64,000 nt of DNA, from positions 17,157,328-17,221,327 of the forward strand of contig NC_092019.1 of NCBI RefSeq assembly GCF_042242105.1. Reading direction: 5' to 3'. Under the pieces are notes generated by a model, which ran no database searches, was not told the DNA's origin, and saw only the letters and a program-made list of their open reading frames with translations. A program made the translations under genes and the position numbers. Positions 37,100-48,790 of the stretch are shown in pieces; within the stretch, counting starts at the first letter, position 1, and each line of letters opens with the position of its first letter. This stretch comes from Pempheris klunzingeri. Taxonomy: Eukaryota > Chordata > Actinopteri > Acropomatiformes > Pempheridae.

Positions 37100-38213
37100 C
37101 CCTGCTGTCTCACCCCGCCACCCCCTTTCTCCCCCCTCTGTCCCTCCCCATTTACGGGAATTCAGCTGGCTTCTCTGGCTCTTGGCTCCATGCTGCCAGG
37201 AAAAATCAGACTTGCAAATATTTGTCTCGGAAATTGCCAAAACTATAATGCTTAAGCGTAGATGGATGTTAATTCGGCCTGATATCACGGGAGTTTTAAG
37301 TGGACTATCCGGGACGTCTCCGCCTCACCGGATAACAACATTTGTTTTAGAAATCAGGTGAATCATACCCACATGTTGAAGGTCGTGTATTGGCCCGGTA
37401 CAGGATCTCCCACATGCTCAGAGTGAGTCAGATCATTGCATTTATACCAAGTAAATGCAACATGTGCTGGGGTCTGTAGCCCCTGCACCACTGATGGGGA
37501 ACTAGCCTCAAAATCAGATAAGGACAAACTATACATTGAAGTATTTAACAAGTAACAGGTACCTGGAAATGTCCACTGTCTACAAAGAAAGTTCTGTCTA
37601 CAAGAATAAAACTTGAGCCCTTTCTTTATTTTCCCCCTCTAATTTATCCAAAGTACTGTCTTCTATCACTACTATGATCTAACTCTTTTGTCGTTTACAT
37701 TCATGCTGTAATACGTTTGTCTCATCCATCCAAGTTATGACATGAATTCAGTGGAAAACAAGGTCAAGGAAAATGGGAAACTTGAGGTGCAGCCCTAAAG
37801 TCTGTTCCTGTAGTGGTGGCCAATGCAACAAAAAAAAAAAAAAACTGATTATGAAACTTCAAGACAGAGCCTGTGAGGACGATGGCGCACATTACATGCG
37901 TGGGTGTGTACAAGCAGGGGCAAGTGCGAGCACCAAATGGTGCACTTTTATTCCTGGTGTGGATCTTAACAGGAGTCCGAATATCACTGGAGTGTTTTGC
38001 CATCCAGAGCACATTCCTCTCTCATCTGCAATTCGTCTTTCAGTTTTTATCGGAGTTACAAAATAGTTGTAAAGGATTTGTACAGTGGTTGTAAATGGTT
38101 GAGCTCACATGAGCTCCAATGTGCACTCTGTGTCCTGGTGCAGGAATGCAAAATCACAAGCAAAATACAACCTCCTTTAGCAGAATAGAGAAAAATATGA
38201 ATATTTAAGTTAC
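37100..38213. other. Intergenic, upstream of grwd1
   Basis: No exon can be supported here. It starts with a C-rich stretch (37080-37160) and then becomes ordinary AT-rich DNA. A run of 14 A lies near 37830. Confidence 0.55.
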
Positions 38214-38223
38214 TGACAAACAG

Positions 38224-38693
38224 CAGTGGAGGAAATGTTCTTCTACTTAAAAAGATACTTAAAAAGTGAAAAAGTTCTAATAAAAGTAAATAAAAATAAA
38301 TATATTGAAGTAAAAGAATGTCAGTATTGTTTGTAAAATGTACTTTAAGTATTAAAAGTGAAAGTACTTAATGCAGAAAAATAGTCCCTGTGATTGTTAC
38401 GCTATTACAATTCTATTAGGTTAGTATTGTTAGTGCATTAATGCTAACCAAGCAAACTCAATTTAACAACTTAATAAACTGTTGAATAGTTTAATTTATA
38501 TCAGTCAATCATATCTGTAAAGCAACCAGCGAGTTCAGCTGTCAGATAAATGCAGTGGTGTAAAAACTACAATATTTTCCTCTGAAACGTAGAGGAGACA
38601 TATCAAGTAGCATAAAATGGAAATATTCCCGTCCAAGTACCTCAAAGTTGTACTTAAGTACAGTACTTGAGTAAAAGTACTTTCCATCACTGA
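38224..38693. mobile_element. hAT-like MITE, copy C, with target-site duplication
   Basis: Begins CAGTGGAGGAAATG and ends TTTCCATCACTGA. The 10-bp word TGACAAACAG stands directly on both sides (38214-38223 and 38694-38703), which fits an insertion with a target duplication of 8 or more bp. The inside has repeated AAGTAAAAGT/GTACTT motifs and no coding capacity. Confidence 0.8.
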
Positions 38694-39217
38694 TGACAAA
38701 CAGCAAATACTACAATAAATATAGCTTACAAGCCTTGAGATATTATATCTCGGTAAGTTAAACCGAAAACTAGCAATGTATATATCTAAATGTCTTTAAT
38801 TTACAATTATGTACAAACATAAACGCCTATAGACAGCAATATCTTACATTTACATAACATTCATTGTAAACAGTGATGAATTCCACATCAACAGACGATG
38901 GCTTATGTGCATTGGCTTGCTCAGCATTTATCTCTTGATAGCAATAAAGAGTATAGCTAGCTGGAGCTGGTGGCTTGCCCTAGAGACGATGGCTATACAT
39001 TTATATGTGTGATATCAGTTGTTACAGAGTGTTGTTGGACAGTGAACTTAGCTATGTGAACTAACTTTGGACATTAAATGCAACCTGTGCATATCACTTC
39101 ATATTAACAAAGCTTACTACATTAAAACACAGACACACAAATATAACAAAACAAACATTCAGTGCCAGGAAATGTCTTGCATTTTGTGTGCATCATCAAA
39201 AAGATCCTTTTTAGTAA

Positions 39218-41330
39218 CTATGGCAACAACCACCAGTAGAGTCTGAATAGCAAGGGGCTCCAGATAGAAGCGTAATACGGCAGGGACGGAGGGGCGCCAT
39301 TGGACGGCGGCTGTGTAATGTCTATCATCGTGTCAGGCTGTCCTTCCTCCTCGCTGCTGATAGCTCGTGTGGTCAAGAGTCTGGCCCTCGAGGGGCCGTA
39401 GTCCTTCCTCTCCACAGAGGGGGGCAAAGTGGGCAGGGCACAAGTTTCAATCAGAGGTGAGCACCCAACCTCGAGCCATCGAGTGAGAAGGTCAGACGTG
39501 TGCGCCAGGAGTTCTTCAGGGGAGGAAGACAGCGTGGAGAACTGGGCCAGGTCCGTCTCCTCCTGGAACCTCTGTGATGAGCAAACAAGGATCAAACAAA
39601 GGTTTGGGCAGGAGGCTTTCAAAGACACATTCACAGGATCTTTAGGAGCACAACTCTTATCAATGCACTTGTACATAAATTCATGTTTGAAACAAAAATG
39701 TAAATATTTATATTAATGCAGTAAGCAATCGCATGTCAAATAACCAGAGATAGTTCTGGCCTCTTTAACACCTTTAAACTTAAACCTACTTTAACAGACA
39801 GAGTGAAACAAGACATATAATGCAGTACTGTGGTGAGATATATATGAAAGAACCCCTTACCTCTGTATTCCTGTTCTTTTTTATAATTTTATCCAGTGTC
39901 TGTTTCAGATCGAGGATTAAGGAATAATTTAGGTGCTCATCCCAGAGGTTTCTGAGAAGCACATGCCAGGAATTCAGGAGGACTATTGCAGCAGGGAATA
40001 CACAACACTGCAGGGAAAAGGCAGAGCAACAGAAAAAAACAAAGCCAAAGTTAGGTTTAGCGTGTCTGACGAATCACCACAAGAACCACATCAGTTGCTC
40101 AGCTACAAAAGGCTACATGCTACAACACCCTTTTGCTAAATTGAGCATTTCCGAGGCCTGTTACAGTAGCTGAGGATGAGGTAAAAGCTAATTATTATTC
40201 TGTTGAAGAAACTTAAAATATCTGACAAGATACACAACCCATTTTATGAAACATCAAACCTCACTTCCCCTTTTTATCTGATAAGCAACTCACCGGATCA
40301 GTGTCACAGAGCATGCTTTTTGTGTAGTGGTGCACTACATAGTAATCTTTAGGAAACACTGTCCGCTGGAAGAGAAAGACAAGAGCAAAGAAAAAGATGG
40401 GAATAAACCCACAGGTGAAGACACACATCCGAAATGTAATAACTGAGCTAGACAAGAACAATGTGTGATTGACAATTTATGCAGAAAACAACATAACTAA
40501 CTACAGTCCAGAGGTAAAACTACACAGTATTTGGTTCCCTTGAACTGAGCTACGTGTGCTGGCTGTTAACATTGTTTTGTCATCTGATAACTTGGCAGGT
40601 TATCAGGTAGAGCCGATCATTACCATTCATTCGAGTGAGATCTTCACCTTTGACCACTTCTTTAACTAACCGAACAACTGACAGCTAACTGAAGACAGTC
40701 AGTAGAAGTGACTGTCTTCTTTAAAGCACAGGAAATTACGTTTGGTGGGGAAGAAATAGAAAATATCACTCGTACAGAGAGGATGGTTTTTTTTTTTCAC
40801 TTTAAAACACCAAAAGGACAAACTAAAAAAAACAATGTCAGAAGATTTTAACTTACAAATCCAGTTGGATTAGAGTCGATGGTGGTTTTAATGTTTTTCA
40901 CACCTTCCAAGTCAAAGCCACATCCACCACATTGGACAATCAGGAATGATAGCAACAGCAAAACTGTGTGAGGCACGAGTGAGAAGGAGAGAGACAGAAC
41001 ACACTCAGATAATTGATGGAAACTTTCTGTGGTTTGTAGCTTGTTCAAACTGCATACTTACTAAAAAACATTACATCATTTCCTGCCTCAATTAGCCATT
41101 TTTACAGAAAACATGACCTGCTGTTGCAACAGCTCTAATTGACTTTAGACTCTGGAAATGCTATTGTAACACCACGAAGAGACACAACCACCCAGTTTCA
41201 AATCGCCAATTGAACGTGACCATAAAATACCCAGTGCTATAATCCCATGATTGTCCTACAGACTTTAAAAAGAAAGTTTGCAAAAAAGCATTTACATGCG
41301 CAATTCTTGCCTCTCACCTGGCAGTGACAT
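39218..41330 (-). CDS. flt3lg: Candidate Flt3 ligand: SCF/FLT3LG/CSF1-family four-helix cytokine, 5 coding exons
   Basis: Predicted secreted or membrane-anchored haematopoietic cytokine acting on a class III receptor tyrosine kinase. Coding exons in transcript order: 41330-41318 (13 nt), 40963-40857, 40365-40294, 40007-39861, 39571-39218. They join in frame to 230 residues (human FLT3LG 235). Exon 1 ends MSLP plus one base and splices to VLLLLSFLIVQCGG, a signal peptide. The mature part has FPKDYYVVHHY (compare LPKDYMITLKY in SCF and LLQDYPVTVAS in FLT3LG), a Cys 12 residues before Trp (CVFPAAIVLLNSW, as FLT3LG C44-W56), ..NYSLILDLKQTLDKI.. as in SCF, and a final W..GC..ETCALPTLPP like the FLT3LG end. 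FLT3LG Cys85 and Cys93 have no obvious equivalents. The tail is hydrophobic to the last residue. FLT3LG lies near GRWD1 at human 19q13.33, favouring flt3lg over a kitlg paralogue. Confidence 0.68.
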
Positions 41331-43497
41331 CCTTTTATCTTTCTAAGAATGGACACTTCTCCATTTCTCTTGTTGATGGCAATCACTCTGCAGACAGGTT
41401 TGTGTGTCAGTCTCTGAAAGGCAAAGTTTCCTCCTCTGTGGTCTCTTGAGGTCTTTGACACAGAGTACGGCGCTGTGTCTTCTCCTTCACAGCTTGATAT
41501 TCAGTCTTCTTGTTGACATCCCTTATACATTCCTTCCTTTTGAGGTCCTTTGGTACTTTCCAAAAAATGCCTCATTTATCCTCTCACGCCATCCTGCTCT
41601 CTCACTTTGGATTTTCCCACTTAAGCCTGAGTGGCTGCAGCCTTTTCCTATGAAAGCTTTTGTTTGTTTTGCCTTTTTTTTTTTTTTTACTATATCTCTT
41701 TCCCTTTCCCTTCCTCCCTCTCACTACTGACCTAGAATCTTCTTGAACAGCCTAATTTGAATCACTCCCTTCTCCCTTGAAACTGGTTAATGGATAAAGC
41801 AGGAGAGACACTGGCCTCTTCTCTATCTCGCCCTCTGGCCACTCTCTGTATCCTCACTCAGACACAGGCTCCGCTCAAAGTGAAAGTGCTATGCTGGTGT
41901 GCCTGTCTGCTCCCTTTAAGTCTCGGCCCCTCCCACCGCCACACGCTTTACCTCACTATTGACTGACACGGCCCCCTCCCCCCTGCTCCCCACATTCCCT
42001 GACACCCACCCTCTCACCCCCATCCTCCCCCCTCCAAACCAGGCCCAAGGAAGCTTAGTCATGCAGTTGGAGCGTATGTTTTTCATTTGGACTCTCCCCC
42101 ACACCTCTGTGCCTGTGGATCCTCTTTATCCCTCCAGAGTCGGTGTGCAACATCATCCTGTATAATCATCACATGATCTTTCTGGGTTTTTTTTTTGTTG
42201 CTGCTTGTTTTTTTTATAAATCAAGAATCACATTCCTTTTAAAAACAATGACAAACTTGTTTGTGACACTATATGACCAGAACTTGCAAGTCATCCCACG
42301 TGTGACAGCTTTCTGTAAATGTTCACTGTTAAAATGGGTTCTGCAGAAAAGGGTGGTGTGACTGTGACGTCTAATATTGTGCACAGCTGTCATCATCTTG
42401 TCTGTAAAGTGTTGCTGCCCCCCCCCCAGGTCATGTAAAGCAATGTTATTTTTGTGGTTAGATGTGAGGAGAGGAGTCAATTAGCAACGACAGGAAGTAC
42501 AGAGTGGTGCTTTTGTGCCTAAGAGGAATTGTTCTTTTATTATTTTGACCACAAGCCAAAGGAAGCAGGAGAGTCTCCCTAAGTCCCCTCTGTGTTGAGG
42601 GGAAAAGGAAACTAGAGAGCTGCAGCCTCCCAGAGGCATCATCAACTTGAAACCTCTTCACCTATACCATGTGTGTTAATGACGGGTATAAATATCTTGT
42701 CATTATGTCGTCTTCCTGTTTCATACATGCCTGCATGTGGAGGGAAGCAAATATGCAACCATTTGTGAAGCTGCTGCAAATTATGTTCGTGCTTCTTTTA
42801 GTGAAACTTGCTAAATTAAATCCAGATTTGAGGTAGACGGAGAAAAGCATAACAAACAACTATATCAGGACAAATGAGCATACTGACAATTTAAAGAGGT
42901 AGATTTTAGAAAGACAGCTAGAGTCACTCCTACAATTTGCAAATTTACATTTCTTTTTAATTTAGACTACAACACAGCTTTGAATTACCTTTATTTTTTT
43001 CACACAATCACTACATAGGTATGGGGCCAAGAAAAAACAACGCAGCCCCCCCCAATTTAAACAAAGCCGTATGTTGCAGAATTTTATTGACTTAAGTCTG
43101 CAAGCTTCAGCAAAGCAACAGGCTCAAATAACTGTGGAATGAAAAAAACAAACCCTCAGCTTTTTAGTGGATCAGTGTGCGACTGGCTCATTAAGAAGCC
43201 AAAATCCTGCTGATGTGGCCGGCTGTACTGGAGTGGGGACGTGTTATGCAACCGTTTTGTACATTTCAGGACACCAGAAAAACCTTAAAAGTGTTGTCTT
43301 TCACCACTTGAGACTTGTTGGCCAACAGCCACTCGAACAAGTGAGAGAGATCTGGCGGAGAAATGCTTTTCTCCTCCTCCTGTTCACTCTCACTCCCTCT
43401 TTATTCTTCCTGTTCGCCACCAGATGGAGCCAATTGTGGATTTTTTTTTTTTTTTTTTTTTTAAAGAAAAGGATGTCAGAGCGATTGTTCACATTCA
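41331..43497. other. Intergenic, flt3lg-like to flcn
   Basis: No supported exon was seen. It must hold the promoter and any 5' UTR exon of the cytokine gene. A C-rich stretch lies at about 41960-42040 and a run of ten C at 42418-42427. TTTATT at 43498-43503 is the minus-strand AATAAA expected for flcn. Confidence 0.5.
43441..43462. repeat. Poly(T) run
   Basis: Twenty-two T just beyond the inferred flcn poly(A) signal. Confidence 0.9.
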
Positions 43498-43503
43498 TTT
43501 ATT
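43498..43503 (-). terminator. flcn: flcn poly(A) signal (AATAAA on the minus strand)
   Basis: TTTATT on the plus strand, about 400 bp after the flcn stop codon at 43899. It is the first AATAAA downstream on the gene strand. Confidence 0.55.
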
Positions 43504-43898
43504 ACATTTTAAAGAATCAGCAAAAGAGTAAACAAAGTGCAAAGTTTTGTTTTTTTTTTGTAATAAGTTAAACTTCACATATTAGTAGAACAGGCCTTGT
43601 ACAATAATTCCCTTTGACAAACAAAAGCCCTCATACACTATCCAAACTGACTGAATGTGTTAATCTGTGCAGGATAATAATCAGGGTTAGGAACAGTAGA
43701 CCTCTCATTACTTAAAAAGACAATAATGGATGAGCCAAAGCATTTCTCTCATCCATTCCTCTTTCATTTCGCTAAAAGTCCCAGACAGTTGACGAGGCTG
43801 ATGATGAAGAGATTCTTGCTTTTATTTTCCTTTCTATAGTATTTCCCTTCTTTTCAGCCCCCTTTTCTTCACCCCTCCTCCTCTTCTTCCTGTCTTTA

Positions 43899-46800
43899 TC
43901 ACTGACTGGGGCTCCTTTCCCCTCCTCGGACGGCTGTCATTAAATGACTCTTGTAGGTTTTGCTGAGTCCAGTCATCCAGAACTTGAGCAGCCTGACATT
44001 GTCCTCCTCTCCCGGCCCTGTGGCGCCGAGGAGGGACAGAACCTTCTGGGTGTCCTCCCTCCCTCGTCCGTCCACTTTCGAGAACTTGAACAGCACCTTA
44101 ACTTTGCTGAAAGACGGAGAATCAGCTCTTAGAAGGCTTACGTGTGCAAACTGGTAAACTTTTACATAAACTGAGGGAGTCTTCTCATTAAGAGTGAATT
44201 TTACTCACTTCATCCACTCCTCCTTCAGACACAACAGGCAGTGAGAAACGACGTCCACAGACAAGTTCTCATTAGACAGGGCCACCTCAAGCTTGTTCAA
44301 TAACGTGGGACCTGGAAAAAGTGGACAAAGACGACCTTCTTTAAAAGTTGGCATTCCCTTTTGTCCCTGTTCAAACAAAGTTTTTTCTTTATGAAAAACA
44401 AACAAGTTTTTCAAGTAAATCCATATTCTGGGACTCTTGGGATAGGACATGTCTGAACATACACCTCTGCTCTTGCTTAAATGAAAAATAAATCTGATCT
44501 AGGTCGCCCACCCCTATACGTGTTTATGGTGCACATTCAGATATTTTCTGTTATTAATCAAAATTACGTATCTTAAGTCAGCGCAGCGTTGGTGTGTTCA
44601 CTCACCCCTGTCTGTGGGCTGTGTGTTGGCACTGCTGATGGTGAACTGATAAAGGGCGGAGATATCGTCTTCACCTATGGCTGAGATCTGACAGCCTCTC
44701 TCTAAACTGACGTCCACCAGCACTGAAAACTCTACAGGACAAACAAAAGTAAGGTGAAATCAACACAATATGACCTGCATGCACAAGCCTTCAACTTCTA
44801 ACAGCAGCTGTATTGTACCTGAGGAGCTGACGTGGGATGGAATTGGCACATCCGGGCTGAGACCCAGGAAGTTGCATTTGTAGGCCTCCTCATACTGAGC
44901 ACTGTATGGCACAGAGCGCACACAGCCCACTGGGAGCAAAGACTGATGGGGAAACAGGAAGGAGATTCAGATTATGAACATGCCCGCTATTCTGGATGAT
45001 GAACCTTTTTCATGGAAGCCAGTTTGATCTTTCACAGGAGGAAAAGTGTAAATAATAACATTAATGATGGATGAATTCCAGCTGCTTCAATTTCAGGGTT
45101 CAGGTATTGTCCGTGTGTTACTGGAGCACTTGAAGAGAACTGAGCCATTGGTAATGTTATTAGTAACACCTGTACCTTTCCCACAATGAGTCAAAATGTC
45201 CGCTGTGAAACAAGACGTAGCAGAAACATGCAACAATGCAACTGTGATCAGTCAGAATTACAAAAAAACTGTATTAAAAACTATATCAAAATAATCACAC
45301 ACACTCAAATATCTTTCAACTGTAAAAAAGAACATTAATCGTACCATGACAACAGTCACATGCCCAGTCTTGTTTAAACATCGGGACTAGAAAGGTCAGG
45401 GAAGCATGCACAGACAAAGAACATTTCAAGGCGTGTAATAGTAGCATAAACAAAACTATGTTATCAGGCAAGGCAGAAGATAACTGAGAAATAACTGAAA
45501 CCTCAAAACTGAACTGAACTATGTGAGAATTTATTAGTACATTTTATTTAATCACATTTCACAAGTAGTTTTTAATAATTAAGTGTTAGACAAAAGCAAG
45601 AGTTACAATTATGTTATACTACTATGTAATACTTTTTACCATGACTAAACTAATAAAGGCCCTCAGAGGTGTTATTATTTGACTTCATTTATATGCACCC
45701 ACATCGTAACGATATTACCTCTCCTAACGAGGCAGAAAGGGGATAAAGAAGTAGAATACCTTGAGCACTTTGAAAGCTGACTGGATGAGCCCAGGGTCTG
45801 CACCTCTCCATATGACCTGATTTCCCATGAGCACGTGCCACACTAGCTGACGAAACTCAGCAGCCCCGAGGACCTGCAGAGCAAGTCAGACTGTAATGTG
45901 CATCAGCTCACAGAAATAGTGTTTCTACTGTACATCATTTTCTTTATCTTTTTTAGCTTACACAACTGAAAAAAATACCAAAGTTTACCTGTCTCAGATG
46001 CCTCAGTGACCTAAATTTGGGACCAGGTAATTCATCTGATTTTGCATCATCAAACAGGAAGTCTTTCCCCAGTTCGCTCTCTGATTGGTGCCGCTGTGAC
46101 TTTGAACTGCCTCCTTCTGCTCCCTCCCAGCAGCTCATTTCCTCCTCTTGCTCTTTTGGAAACAAAATGAGACAAAAGACCAGAAATAGCGATGACCAAG
46201 TGGTCAGTTTCGTGGCAAAAAGTGGGGGAATTCCACAGGAAACAATCACAAGATCTTATCTTATCTGGTTCTGTATCACAGTCCATATATACAGTCTCAT
46301 GCGCACATGTTGCTAGTCATCCTCTATTTCTAAACCAAAATCAATAGTGTGCAATCTCACCTCTTATCTATGACTTATTTCATGCCCACTAGACATGTTT
46401 CTTCCTTATAAGAAACGGCACAAAATTAAACGGCTTCCCCTGCAGTTTCGGGTTGAATGAACAAATTGGCATTTTAAATTGTACTGCAATAATATTGCTT
46501 ATCATTGATGATTTTTCAATCATTTTATTGTATTTTCTTGTAATTCCTGTGTATCTCTATCTGCAATAAGTGCTAGAGAAATAAAGTTTATTTACGTACA
46601 ATATTAATAGAGGGAAACGGAATTAAACATCCAGAAAACTAAGAGCTGCTTTGGACTGGGAAATATCTGTGTAATCTTTTCATCACTTTCGATATCTTGA
46701 TAAAACTTGTATAAACCCAAACTAAGAAAGTGCACTGGGGTACACTGGTTAAGTCAGATCTGTGGTTAAGTGAATCACACTGTTTTTCTGGCCAGAGTGT

Positions 46801-48483
46801 CTCTGCACTAAGTGACCCAGTGACTCAGACTTTCACAGGACCTTTCAGACTGATGATACAACCACAGCACATTGTGAAAACACATGACATCTGCTGATAT
46901 CATCTTGTCTGGAAGGCAGGACGTGTTTAAGTATTGCCCAAGCAAATAGCGTCTTTTTCTGTGAAGTTTTGTTTTTACTGGACATTACTCCATCCTCAGA
47001 TTTTACCCAGTCAGACGCTGAGCAGGTTTTAGATGAGTAAATACAAAAGGTTGCTTTGCAGACTAGTTAAACGCATCCTTTTTAATGAAGGACAATGTAT
47101 CTACCTGTCTGTCTCTCTATAAGCACAAGTGTATCCTCAGTGGGAGCTCCCTCCAGCAGCTTCTCTGTCAGACGACTGCCACAGGCCTTCAGTAGCCTGG
47201 AGACAACGTGAAAACACAAAGTACATGATTAGATTAAATGGCACACAACAGCTTGCGTGTCATAGCGGAACTGACAGTATATCGACTCACCAGCTAAAGG
47301 AGGAGTGCAGGCTGGCCCAGAGGTTGGGGTGCTGGGTAAGAGAAGTGAGTGATCGGGCTGCGTTGCCACTCCTTTGGTGTGGAAAAACTGCAGGTGAGAA
47401 GACACTGTTCATCCTCACCGCTCGCTGGGGACAAACTCCTTGTTCACTGTCAAACACCTGATGGAGGGTGCAGTAGCAAGGCATTAGATCCACTGGTGGA
47501 TACATGCCGATGGAATGAGTCTCCATGTTTCTGTTTCACTGAACTGAATAAAGGCTTGTAGCGGTCATGTGGTCACTCTACCTTGAGGGCTGTGCTTTGC
47601 AGGCTCTGTATAGTGAGTCTAAGGTGGCGTAACAGGAAAGGCCAGGAGTTGATCAGGTAGATCCTGTCCATTGCCACCATGACAATACTGTACCAGCGCT
47701 GGAAGCCCCTGGCCAGGCTGTCTTTGATGAAGAAGGTGTGTGAGAACACAAAGCCGTGTTGCTCATCGCCAAAGAATATCGGCCCCTCACGGCCGGGACA
47801 CACCTGACGAAACAGAGAGAGAGAAAATAGGTGGAAGTTTAAGTGGTAATAGAGGAGCGTGATAACTGAAATTTATTCAATGCACGAGATGTGCGACTCA
47901 CACACACATACATGCAGACGTACGTCACTGTTTACCTCACAGCTGAGGCTGCGTACGCAGGCCTGGCGGACCACGCTGAAAAGCTGTGGCTGTCTGGGAT
48001 GCTGGTGGCTCAGGAAGCGTATGCCGGTTTCATCGTCAATGCTCACAAAGCCTGGGTGAGATGCAGGAAGAGATCGGCATCCCTTTGAGGCAAGGAGAAG
48101 AGGGAAATTAGTACCATGAGATAGATGACAGCGCTATGGACTCACCTGTGCAGCAAAAAATTATAGCCAGTGTGTTACAATGTCGAAGACAGACTGAGAG
48201 AAGAGAGCTTTAGCTAAGTGGCAAATTTCTGATGAGATCATAGTGAGTTGACATTTCGTCCTCCACTCACATCACACATTTCTCCTCTCTGTGTGGCCGA
48301 GCTGTTGGCCCGCATGGTCAGCCCTTCACCCTCCCGGTCACCATCTCGGTCCCTGTCCCCAGCCACTGGGACACCTGCCTGGGATGAAGGGGATGGGGAT
48401 GGAGGGTGTAGAGCCTCTGTGCAAAACAACGTCCGAGGGCCATGGAGCTCACAGAAGTGACAGAGAGCAACCAGAGCATTCAT
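43899..48483 (-). CDS. flcn: Folliculin, complete, 11 coding exons
   Basis: Tumour-suppressor protein that works with FNIP at the lysosome as a GTPase-activating protein for RagC/D and so controls mTORC1-dependent TFEB/TFE3 activity. Coding exons in transcript order: 48483-48271, 48082-47936, 47803-47582, 47457-47291, 47196-47105, 46152-45989, 45873-45760, 44942-44819, 44731-44606, 44311-44209, 44106-43899. They join in frame to 559 residues (human 579). Seen: [56 protein letters not shown] (the Arg at about 156 aligns with the catalytic Arg of the longin domain), [10 protein letters not shown], a less conserved acidic linker, [32 protein letters not shown] and the DENN end [20 protein letters not shown]. 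The ATG is the first base block after its acceptor, so the 5' UTR is in an upstream exon. In human FLCN is on 17p11.2, so its place here differs. Confidence 0.97.
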
Positions 48484-48646
48484 CTGAAGATAAGACATTT
48501 TCCAAATGTTTATTGTGCAGAGTTTGACGTGAGCATTAACAGGTAATTCAGAACATAATGTTTGACTGTAGTCAGTCACTGACATTACTCGGCAACACTA
48601 GGATAAGGATATGGTTGTTACAGCTGATGATATCAAGCAGTCTTAC

Positions 48647-48790
48647 CTTCTGCACAGAGCCAAGTTCAACAACTGACTGGTGCTCAATGCTCCTTCACAA
48701 AAGGACTCTCATTGGTGGCAGCGTCCAAAAAGCAGCATATATTAAAATATCGGTCAAACAAAATAATCTCGGGTCTTGATTTAGTCCGTT
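48647..48790 (-). other. flcn: Probable flcn 5' non-coding exon
   Basis: On the minus strand a strong donor (CAGAAG|GTAAGA, GT at 48646-48645) lies 160 bp upstream of the acceptor before the flcn ATG. The 5' boundary is not defined by the sequence. Confidence 0.45.

Noticed and set aside
36812-37255. 147-residue plus-strand frame opposite the grwd1 first exon
   Set aside because: It is the antisense shadow of the acidic, GC-rich first exon of grwd1; its Leu/Arg/Pro-rich content is what the reverse of Glu/Asp codons gives.
39218-41330. kitlg (stem cell factor) as the identity of the cytokine gene
   Set aside because: Some segments resemble SCF more than FLT3LG, but the Cys-to-Trp spacing, the C-terminal cysteine pair followed by TLPP, and the GRWD1 neighbourhood favour flt3lg. 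Not excluded.
41237-41461. 74-residue minus-strand frame over the start of the cytokine gene
   Set aside because: It overlaps the micro coding exon in a different frame and lacks a signal peptide; the frame starting at 41330 gives MSLP plus a signal core that fits the next exon.
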